Of a stretch of DNA of 64,000 bases, positions 17,507-25,500 are shown one piece after another (position 1 is the first letter of the stretch; each line of letters opens with the position of its first letter). This stretch comes from Parafannyhessea umbonata. Lineage in GTDB: Bacteria; Actinomycetota; Coriobacteriia; Coriobacteriales; Atopobiaceae. Below the pieces are notes generated by a model. The model worked only from the letters and a program-made list of their open reading frames with translations. It was not told the DNA's origin and searched no databases. The stretch is from positions 1-64,000 of the forward strand of contig NZ_JABAGR010000010.1 in NCBI RefSeq assembly GCF_012844235.1. The letters are read 5' to 3'. A program made the translations under genes and the position numbers.

Positions 17507-20080
17507 TTGGCGTTTAGGGACACGCACGACGTACCCGAGCTTCTGGCCCCCGCCGGGGGGCCAGAGCCGTTTAGGGCCGCGCTTGCCGCGGGCGCGGACG
17601 CGATCTTCTGCGGCCTGGGAAGCGACTTCAACGCGCGCCGCGGCGCGGGCAACTTCACGTACGAGACGTTTGCGGAGGCGTGCCGCGAGGCGCACCTCTT
17701 GGGCGTGCGCGTCTACGTGACGCAGAACGTGGTGATAAAGGGCGACGAGATGCCACGGGCCCTTGCCCTTCTCCGCAAGGCATGGCTCTTGGGCGCGGAC
17801 GCGTTCATCATCCAGGACTGGGGACTGCTTGCGGAGGCGAGGCGCCTGTGGCCCCAGATCGAGTGCCACATATCGACGCAGGCGAACGTGCACGACGCGC
17901 GCGCGACGCGCTGGTGCGGCGAGCTTGGCGCGGAGCGCGTGACGCTTTCGCGCGAGCTTTCCGTGGCGGAGATCGGGCGCATCGCGCGCGAGGGCGTGGA
18001 GCTGGAGAGCTTTGGCCACGGCGCGCTGTGCTTCTGCTACTCCGGCGTGTGCATGATGAGCTCGCTTCGCGGCGGGCGCAGCGCGAACCGCGGGCTGTGC
18101 GCGCAGCCGTGCCGCCTGCCGTACGACCTGGTGGACGGCGACGGCAACGTGATTTCCGCCCCCGGGGCGGGCCGCCCGCTGTGCCCGAAGGACTTCCGTA
18201 CGCTGGACGACCTGCCGCGCCTGACCGCGGCCGGGCTGGGGTCGCTCAAGGTAGAGGGCCGCATGAAGGCGCCGGACTACGTGTACTCCGTCATCAGCGC
18301 GTACCGCGCGCAGCTGGACGACCTTGCGGCCGGCCGCGAGGTGACCGAGGCGGACGAGGCCGCGCGCAGCCGCACGCTGGCACGGGCGTTCAACCGCGAC
18401 TTCACGAACAGCTACCTGGACGGCCGCTCGGACAACGACATGATGAGCTACGACCGCTCGAACAACCGCGGCGAGCTGGTAGGCACCGTGGTGGCGACGC
18501 GCGACCTTGGCAGTACGAAGGTGCGCCGCGGCGGCGGGAGTGGTGGGCGCGACCGCTTTCGCACCGTGACGATGGCTGAGGTGGACGTGCGCCTGGACGC
18601 GCCCGTGGGTGCCGGCGACCTTCTGGAGGTGCGCCCGCAGGACGACCCGTCGCAGTTTTTGACGACCCGCGCGGAGGCTGACGCCGCCGCCGGCGACGTG
18701 ATCTGCTGCAAGACGGCGCGCCCCATGCCAGTGGGCTGCCCCGTGCGCGTGATCCGCTCCGAGCGCGCAATGGACGAGGCCGCGCGCGCCGCCTCGGGCG
18801 AGAAGCGCCGCCGCCTTCCCGTGCGCGTGGCCGTGACCGCGCGGGTGGGCCGGCCGTTCGCAGTGACGCTGACGTGCGCCGCGCCGCTGCCGGCCGGCGT
18901 CGCGAGCGCGACGGCGGAGGGCTTCGTGGTGGAGCCGGCGCGCACGCGGGCCGTGACGCGCGAGGACCTTGTGGAGCACGTGGGCCGCATGGGCACGAGC
19001 CCGTTTGAGCCCGTCGCATTTGACGTTGACCTGGACGAGGGCGCGGGCATGGGCTTCTCGGCCGTGCACAAGGTGCGCGCCCAGGCATGCGACCTGCTTG
19101 AGCAGGCCATACTTGCGCCCACGAGCGAGGCGGCGCGCAAGGAGGGCCTTGCGGACGTGCCGGACGCAAACGCGCTTGCGGCGGAGCTTCGCCGCGCGCG
19201 GGGGCGCGTGCGCAAGGCGCTCGCCGAGGAGGCCCCGGGCATCGCGGCCGGTGCTCCTGTCGCGCGGCCTGCCGGCGAGGTGTGCGCCCTGGTGCCGACG
19301 CCGGCGGTTGCGCGCGCGGCCGTTGCGGCCGGCGCGACGCGCCTGTACGCGACGCCGGACGCGCTTGCGCAGGCGCGCGGGCGCGGGGCCGCATGGCCCA
19401 TGGAGCCGGTGCCCTGGCTGGACGAGGTGTGCCGCGAGGTGGACCACGACCGGCTTGACCCGCTGGTGCGGGCGGGGTGCCCGTGCGGCGTGGGCAACGT
19501 GTCCGAGCTGGTGCTTTCGCGCGAGCGCGGCGCGCTTGCCGAGGTGAGGCCGTGCATACCCGTGCACAACCCCAGCTGCCTGCTTGCGCTTGAGGAGGCG
19601 GGCGCCCGCGGCGTTTGGCTTTCGCCCGAGCTGACGCTTGGGGAGGCGTGCGAGCTTGCCGGCGCGTCCGACGTGCCGGTGGGCCTGGTGGTGAGCGGCC
19701 GCACGCGCGCGATGACGAGCGAGCACTGCGTGCTGCAGGTGGCGAACCGCTGCATCCACGACTGCGCGAACTGCCGCTTGCGGCAGGAGCGCTGCGCGCT
19801 GCGGACGCGCGACGGCTCGCTCATGCCGGTGCGCACCGACCTCGAGGGCCGCAGCCACATATACGCCGCGCACCCGCTGGACGCGACGCCCCAGATGGGC
19901 GAGCTCTTCTCGGCGGGCGTCACGCGCTTCATGGCGGACTGCACGCTTCTGGGCGAGGCGGAGGCCGGCGCGCAGGTCGCGCGCGTGGCGGCGGCCCTTG
20001 CGGCCGTGCGGGCGGGCAGGAAGCCGGCCCCGCGTGCGAAGGGCGCGACGTCTGGGCACCTGTTTGCCGGCATCGAGTAG
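17507..20080 (+). CDS. U32-family protein (RlhA/YhbU-type), long form
   Basis: An 857-residue cytosolic protein of the U32 group, annotated as peptidases in older work, whose E. coli member RlhA instead hydroxylates 23S rRNA C2501. The N-terminal half shows LLAPAGGPEPFRAAL and the signature around residues 165-205 with SFGHGALCFCYSGVCMM, a GGRSANRGLC segment and CRLPYDL, whose Cys residues are typical. A middle DUF3656-like region and a second barrel-like half follow, ending with another Cys group (CIHDCANCRLRQERC). The start is uncertain: TTG at 17507 is the only plausible start codon close to tyrS and its ribosome site is weak. It probably forms an operon with tyrS. Confidence 0.8.
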   Translation: MAFRDTHDVPELLAPAGGPEPFRAALAAGADAIFCGLGSDFNARRGAGNFTYETFAEACREAHLLGVRVYVTQNVVIKGDEMPRALALLRKAWLLGADAFIIQDWGLLAEARRLWPQIECHISTQANVHDARATRWCGELGAERVTLSRELSVAEIGRIAREGVELESFGHGALCFCYSGVCMMSSLRGGRSANRGLCAQPCRLPYDLVDGDGNVISAPGAGRPLCPKDFRTLDDLPRLTAAGLGSLKVEGRMKAPDYVYSVISAYRAQLDDLAAGREVTEADEAARSRTLARAFNRDFTNSYLDGRSDNDMMSYDRSNNRGELVGTVVATRDLGSTKVRRGGGSGGRDRFRTVTMAEVDVRLDAPVGAGDLLEVRPQDDPSQFLTTRAEADAAAGDVICCKTARPMPVGCPVRVIRSERAMDEAARAASGEKRRRLPVRVAVTARVGRPFAVTLTCAAPLPAGVASATAEGFVVEPARTRAVTREDLVEHVGRMGTSPFEPVAFDVDLDEGAGMGFSAVHKVRAQACDLLEQAILAPTSEAARKEGLADVPDANALAAELRRARGRVRKALAEEAPGIAAGAPVARPAGEVCALVPTPAVARAAVAAGATRLYATPDALAQARGRGAAWPMEPVPWLDEVCREVDHDRLDPLVRAGCPCGVGNVSELVLSRERGALAEVRPCIPVHNPSCLLALEEAGARGVWLSPELTLGEACELAGASDVPVGLVVSGRTRAMTSEHCVLQVANRCIHDCANCRLRQERCALRTRDGSLMPVRTDLEGRSHIYAAHPLDATPQMGELFSAGVTRFMADCTLLGEAEAGAQVARVAAALAAVRAGRKPAPRAKGATSGHLFAGIE

Positions 20081-20082
20081 CC

Positions 20083-20144
20083 CTCGGTCGCCGGCCGGCG
20101 CGCACGGCCGGCCTTCTGCCGGCGCTCGGCCGCCGGCCGGCGCG
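20083..20144. repeat. GC-rich direct repeats with palindromic cores
   Basis: Two 20-bp copies of CTCGGYCGCCGGCCGGCGCG at 20083-20102 and 20125-20144 differ at one base. Each contains the palindrome CGCCGGCCGGCG, and the spacer has its own GGCCGGC / GCCGGC pairing. It could end transcription of the tyrS-U32 unit or be a small mobile repeat. Confidence 0.65.
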
Positions 20145-20266
20145 TGGGTAAGTTTGTGCAATGTTGGTTGCGCCGGGCGCATTAGGGGTAGACTCGGAGC
20201 AATTGTAAGTTGTGCGGTAGGAATTGCGACGCGGTCGCGCCTCCGCCCAGGGGAAGGACGCCACTC

Positions 20267-20566
20267 ATGGCAGAGAACACCGATCAGACCAAGGACCAGG
20301 CCGCACCCGCGGAGGGCGAGGCGAAGCAGGGCGTGAACCGCGAGCTTCTGGAGGCGACCATCGACGTCATCCGCCAGAGCCTGCAGGCCGACGGCGGCGA
20401 CGTGGTGCTGGTGAACTGCACGGACGACGGCGTCGTCACGCTCGAGATGCAGGGCGCGTGCGCCGGCTGCCCGCTGTCCAGCTACGACATGAGCGAGGGC
20501 ATCGAGCGCATCCTGAAGGAGCACGTCCCCGGCGTCACCAAGGTCGAGCCCGCGATGGCGTGGTAG
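20267..20566 (+). CDS. NifU-like iron-sulfur scaffold protein
   Basis: A 99-residue protein consisting of a charged 20-residue lead and one NifU C-terminal (Nfu) domain, which carries and delivers Fe-S clusters. The cluster ligands are in GACAGCP (C65 and C68). The ADGGDV and VTLEMQGAC segments fit the family. The ATG at 20267 follows GGGGAAGG, so I reject the longer upstream frame. A -10-like TAGACT is at 20189-20194. It lies 79 bases before lgt and may be cotranscribed with it. No suf/isc genes are near, so the client proteins are unknown. Confidence 0.88.
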   Translation: MAENTDQTKDQAAPAEGEAKQGVNRELLEATIDVIRQSLQADGGDVVLVNCTDDGVVTLEMQGACAGCPLSSYDMSEGIERILKEHVPGVTKVEPAMAW

Positions 20567-20644
20567 GCACTTCTCGCCCAGGCCGCGCGACGCCCGCCGG
20601 GGCGCGTGCGACACACGTGACGCGCGCAAGGAGAAGGACGTTCG

Positions 20645-21493
20645 ATGTGGCTTAACGAGCTCTACCATCACCTCAACCCCATAATCGTGCAGATAGGCCC
20701 GCTGGCCATTCGCTGGTACGGGCTTGCGTACGTCGTGGGCATCGCGCTGGCCGGCGTGGTGATCTATCGCGTCGCGCGGCGGTGGGGGCTGGGGATTTCT
20801 CCGGACGACGTCACGAGTGTGATCATCGCGATCGCGTTTGGCCTGATCATCGGCGCGCGCCTGTTTTACGTGATCTTCTATGGCGACGGCTACTACCTGC
20901 AGCATCCGCTGAAGATATTTGCCACCTACGAGGGGGGCATGAGCTTTCACGGCGGGTTGGTGGGCGCCATCGTCGGCGGCTCTCTTGCGTGCCGCAAGCT
21001 GAGGATCTCCATCCCCACCATGTGCGACCTCGCCGTCATTGGAGCGCCGGTCGGCCTGTTCTTTGGGCGCTGCGCCAACTTCATCAACGGCGAGCTGTGG
21101 GGCAAGCCCACGAACCTGCCGTGGGGCGTCATGTTCGACGACGCGGGCGGCGGCATGGTGTACCGCCATCCGTCGCAGCTGTACGAGGCCCTGCTCGAGG
21201 GCGTCGTGCTGTTTGTCATCCTGTTCACGCTGTCGCGCAAGGCGAATCCGCCGCGCCCGCAGGGAACGTTCTTGGGAACCTTCCTCTTGGGCTATGGCAC
21301 GTTCCGCTTTCTGATCGAGTTCGTGCGCCTGCCGGACAAGCAGCTGGGCTACCTGCTGGGCACCAACTGGCTCACGATGGGTCAGTGCCTGTCGATTCCG
21401 CTGGTGGTGGCGGGCGTCGCGATACTGATGATTTCGCACCGCGCGCAGCGGCCGCAGGCCGGTCGGCTGACGGAGGTCGGCTCGGCCGCGTAG
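20645..21493 (+). CDS. lgt: Prolipoprotein diacylglyceryl transferase
   Basis: An integral membrane enzyme that transfers diacylglycerol from phosphatidylglycerol to the lipobox Cys of prolipoproteins, the first lipoprotein maturation step. The 282-residue product has about seven hydrophobic segments. Family motifs are MSFHGGLVGA with the essential His-Gly-Gly, and the Lgt signature GRCANFINGELWG; RHPSQLYEA and the FRFLIEFVR stretch follow. It has an AAGGAGAAGG ribosome site ahead of the ATG. Length and motif order are normal. Confidence 0.96.
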   Translation: MWLNELYHHLNPIIVQIGPLAIRWYGLAYVVGIALAGVVIYRVARRWGLGISPDDVTSVIIAIAFGLIIGARLFYVIFYGDGYYLQHPLKIFATYEGGMSFHGGLVGAIVGGSLACRKLRISIPTMCDLAVIGAPVGLFFGRCANFINGELWGKPTNLPWGVMFDDAGGGMVYRHPSQLYEALLEGVVLFVILFTLSRKANPPRPQGTFLGTFLLGYGTFRFLIEFVRLPDKQLGYLLGTNWLTMGQCLSIPLVVAGVAILMISHRAQRPQAGRLTEVGSAA

Positions 21494-21724
21494 CGCGGCC
21501 GGGGGCGCCGGCGCGGGACGTTGCCGGCAGCGACGCGGGCGACTACGACACGGACGACAGCGATACGGACGACAGCTGGGCGTCAGTGCGGGATCACGTC
21601 GAACTGGCATGCAACGACACGAGGGCGGACCTGCGCAAACGCGTAGACTCGCCCTTGGCGTATGATTGCTGGCTTTGCGCCCATGGCGCTCTCGGTGAGT
21701 AGGGCGTTGGGGCGCCGGCCGCCG

Positions 21725-22089
21725 GTACACGTGAGCCCCGAGTCGACACGCCCGTACACGTCGCGGCCGAGTTTCACGGGTCCGTGCAAGCTCGCGGCAG
21801 ACGTGTACCGGGCCGGGTACACGTCGCGGCCCAGTTTACGGGATCCCGTACGTTTCTGCCACACGTGTACCGGCGGGGCGTGCCCCCCGTACACATGAGG
21901 GGCGAGTTTGCGGCCTGCCCGCGAACTGGGGGCAGGCGTGTACCGCGGGGGCGCCTCCCGGTACCCGTCTGCCCCGAGTTTCGTGCGGGCGTGCAAACTC
22001 GGCGCAGGAGTGTACCAGGGCGCAACGCTTCCCCGTACTCGTGGGACCCGAGTTTGCGTCGCCCCTGCAAGCTCGCGGCAGAAGTGTAC
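21725..22089. repeat. Array of ~55-bp imperfect palindromes, all bounded by GTAC
   Basis: Within the gene-free stretch 21494-22517 there are five full units at 21754-21808, 21817-21870, 21889-21943, 21961-22015 and 22035-22089 (54-55 bp each), plus a partial one at 21725-21753. Each begins and ends with GTAC and folds on itself: the left arm resembles GTACACGTCTGCCCCGAG followed by TTT, the right arm is its complement. Units differ at many positions yet keep most pairing. The spacers are 8-19 bp and those between units 3-4 and 4-5 are themselves GC palindromes. No transposase gene, CRISPR-type spacer pattern or tRNA is seen. The flank 21494-21724 shows nothing recognisable. Confidence 0.85.
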
Positions 22090-22259
22090 CGGCACCGGGT
22101 GCCGTGAGCCCGACCTGCCCTCTTTGCCTGCGCAGCACGCTCGAGTTCCGATCGAGGCTCCATCCCGCTTGCCTCTGAGGCCGGCCAACGAGTGGCGGCC
22201 ACCAGATTCTTGCAAAGATGTGTCCATACGCGCCCCCGAGCTCGCCGTGCGCCCCCAGC

Positions 22260-22268
22260 TGCTAGAAT
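22260..22268 (+). promoter_or_regulatory. Extended -10 promoter ahead of the cobalamin riboswitch
   Basis: TG-C-TAGAAT with TAGAAT at 22263-22268 and no -35 of note. Transcription would begin about 22275, just before the riboswitch fold starts. The identical nine bases occur ahead of the SGNH esterase gene (32229) and the aminotransferase gene (49593). Confidence 0.6.
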
Positions 22269-22292
22269 CGACCTCACTTAACAGAACCTGAG

Positions 22293-22517
22293 GGCATGGT
22301 CCAAAGCTCATAGGCCTAGGCAAAAGGATTCCGGTTCAACCCCGGATCAGCGCGAACTATGCTCACACAGTGGCGGCCCGTCGGCGCGATCCAGTCGTGC
22401 GCGTCCGTTGCGTCCATTGGCGCACGGGCGAGAAGGACGTGACCTGCCAGATGGGATGCCTTCCTGGCTTCCAATCCTGCGTGCCCTCACAGTTTCCCAT
22501 GGGAAGGAGAGGGCAGG
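22293..22517 (+). ncRNA. Cobalamin riboswitch with ribosome-site-masking hairpin
   Basis: The leader matches the order of cobalamin riboswitch parts as known from E. coli btuB. GGCAT (22293-22297) pairs with ATGCC (22456-22460), and GGTC (22298) with GACC (22441) of the B12-box-like GACGTGACCTGCC. Between them are AAAAGGATTCCGG, a closing CCGGA, and a CAGCGCGAACTATG core. The usual GGGAA and GGTG bases are changed, so it is a divergent member. After the aptamer, CCTGCGTGCCCTC (22476-22488) can pair with GAGGGCAGG (22509-22517), which overlaps the AAGGAGAGG ribosome site of the next gene, so control is probably translational. There is no covariance test behind this call. Confidence 0.75.
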
Positions 22518-25500
22518 ATGCGTTTTCCCAGCAAAAAGGGCATTGCCGCGCGTGCGGCAACTGCGGCGCTCGGCTTCATGCTCGTCCTGAGTCAGGTGCC
22601 CACGGCGGCGCTCGCAGAGGCGGCGGGCACCGCGGATACGCAGGCAGCGGCCGGGCAGCCAGCCGAGGCCACGACGGGTGCCTCCGACGCGCCGGTCGAG
22701 TCGACCAAGGCTTCCACCTCGGAGGAGGCACCGGCACCGCCCGCGGGCGCGCAGTCGCACGCGACGGCGACTGGTTCGTCTGCGTCCTCTGCGGCGACGC
22801 CGTCCGCGTCCAAGCCGACTTCCACGACCCCGTCCGCGCCTGCCCCCGCGACCAGCGCCGCGTCCACGTCAGACGCTCCCGTGGCCGCGCCGACCGCGAC
22901 GGTCGCCGCGGTGGTGCCGGACGTCGCGCGCATCACGAGCGCCAGCGGGTCGCAGGTCCGCTACGACACCGTCGTCGCCCCGGGGACCACGCTCACGGCA
23001 AACGCCTACACCACGGAGGAGGACGACTGGGGCGACGAGGACGAGACCCCCATCGCCGCCTCCGCATATGCGGACTACTCGTATCAGTGGTACCGCGGCA
23101 CTGCCGTGTCGTACGGTACCAAGTTTGATTCCTATGCACCCATCGCGGGTGCCACGTCGCGCAGCTACGTCGTGACGGATGCGGACGCAGACGCGTTCCT
23201 GGCGTGCAAGCTGACCTTCACGCGCGCGGACGGAACGCGCGGCGAGCTCTGGAGCGACAGCTCCACCGGCAAGGTGGCGGACGGCCGCGCCACGCTCGAC
23301 GGCGCCAAGGTCACCGGCACCGCAAAGGAGGGGCAGACGCTCTCCGCCTCCGCGTACGTCGCGAGCGACTGGGGCGGCACGCAGCCGGCGGACTCGTCCG
23401 CACCCATCGCGTGGCAGTGGCAGCAGGCAGATGCAAGCGATGGGGCGTTCGCGGACATCGCCGGCGCAACGGAGCCAACGCTCACCCTCACGGACGCGCT
23501 CGTCGGCAGGTTCCTGCGCGTGAGCGCCACGTCGCGCAACAACGTCACGTCCTCCGCCGTCGGCCCCGTCGTCGCGCGCGGCACGCAGCAGGATGAGGAG
23601 CTGCTGGCCCAGGCCGTGCAGGCGCTTGCGTCCGACGGCTTCAGCGGGTACGCCCCGTCGCCCGTCTACGGCACGGACACCAACGTGAACGACATGGTTC
23701 GCGCCCGCCTCGCCATGCTGGGCGAGAAGTACGCGGACGTTCGGGTCGCCACCCAGTCCGTCGAGACCACGGCCACGCCCGACCCCAGCCAGCGTGGCGG
23801 CATCTCCTGCGACGTGGCAGACAACGGGAAGGTCACGTTCTTCTCGCTCAGTCCCGCGAAGAAGGCGGTGTCGACGGCGACGTCGGTGCTGCGCCAGGTG
23901 AGGCCCACGTTCAGGCTCACGTACGGCACGGCGACCGCATGGTACACGCCCGCGAAGTTCGTGCAGCTCGATTGGGATGCGGAGGCCATGTCCGCAGAGC
24001 TCGACGCCGCGGCGGACTCCCTTGCGCCCGCGTACGCGGACGGCGATGCCGCAGACTCCGTCACGCAGGAGTTCGCCCTGCCAAACAAGCTGGGCGCCGG
24101 CGTGAGCGTGAGCTGGAAGACGTCGGACGAATCCGCGCTCGCGCTTTCCGGCTACTCCTGGGACGAGCAGACAACTGCGACCCCCAACGTCACGTCAGCG
24201 GACCAGCGCGTCACGCTCACGGCGACGGTGAGCTTCTCTGGCTCGGACGCGCCGCGCGCAAGCGTCACGCGCAGCTTCGAGGTCACCGTCAAGGGAGACC
24301 CCGGCCTCGTGCAGCGCCAGCTCGCGGAGGCGCAGCAGAAGCTGGACGACAACTTCACCTACAAGAACCTGGGCTACGTATCCTCGGCGGACGGCGACCT
24401 CGACCCCGCCGCCGTCACGGGCGACATCCAGCTGCCCACCACTAGGACGCTGGGCACCAGGCGGCTCGACTTCGACGTTACGGTCAGCTACTCGTCTTCC
24501 AACCAGACGCTGCAGATAAACGGATACCGTGCGAACGTGCTGCGTCCCGTCGAGGGCGCAAGCGACGCTACCGTGGAACTCACGTGCAAGATCGCGCTCA
24601 AGGACGACCCGACCAAGTACGTGACGAAGTCCCTCTCGCTCGCCGTGAAGCCGCTGGCATCCGGCGACGTCGACGCGGAGCTCGCGCTTTTGCACCGCGT
24701 GCGCGACCAGTTTGGCGCGCGCCTGCTCGACGGGCAGGACGCGGGTGCCGTCACGCGGAACCTCAGGCCGTTCATGGAGGCCTACCAGGACGCCTCGGGC
24801 ACGCTGGGCTGGGCGGAAAGCGTCACGGACGCGGATGCCGCGCACGGCATCGTCGCGGCGGAGCTTCCGGGGTACGACTCCATGGGCTCCAGCGACCAGG
24901 GTCGCACGTTCGCCTCGAGCGAGCCTACCGTCGTCAGCAACCAGACGCTGCGCGTGACGCGCCCGCAGTACAACACGCGCGTGCAGATAACCGCAAACCT
25001 CGCGAGCGAGAAGTACGGGGCGTACTACGCGCGCTACAAGGACGACGCGGGAGTCTCTGCGGAGCTGAAGACGAAGCTTTCGGAGCTCGCCGGCACGCAG
25101 GTAACCGCAAGCATCACCGTGAGCGGCACCACGGGGAAGGACGCGCCGTACGTGCAGGCAACCGCAACCGTGATCGGCGTGGACGCGTTTGGCAAGACGG
25201 AGACGTGGGCCACGTCCACGCAGAGGCTGGACTCTGGCTCCACGGCGTGGGACCTCACGCGCAAGACGCTTGCCGCGCGCGGCATCACCTACGTTGCGCA
25301 GGATACCGACTATGGCACGTACCTGCAGACCGTCACGTCGCCCACCACGGGCGCGGCGCTTGGCTACGATGCCGGCACCGGGCGCTACTGGCAGCTGTTC
25401 GTGAACGGCAAGCCGTCTGACGCCATGGCAGACGCCGTAAAGGTTTCCGACGGCGACAGCGTGGTGTGGTACTACTCCGCATACGGCGACCAGCTTCCCG

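Noticed and set aside
21725-22089. CRISPR array or integron attC array
   Set aside because: The spacers are 8-19 bp and not unique 30-mers, repeats vary, no cas genes are present, and there is no integrase or cassette ORF between units.
21583-22323. A long minus-strand open frame across the palindrome array, with repeating Tyr-Thr...Lys-Leu-Gly...Val-Tyr units
   Set aside because: The palindromes make both strands read alike and GC-rich sequence has few stops. It has no ribosome site, and the last unit is out of step (74 bp). Treated as a by-product of the repeats.
22330-22346. A tRNA-like T arm (stem TCCGG, loop TTCAACC, stem CCGGA)
   Set aside because: No matching acceptor, D or anticodon arms surround it and no CCA follows. 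The same bases fit the cobalamin riboswitch core better.
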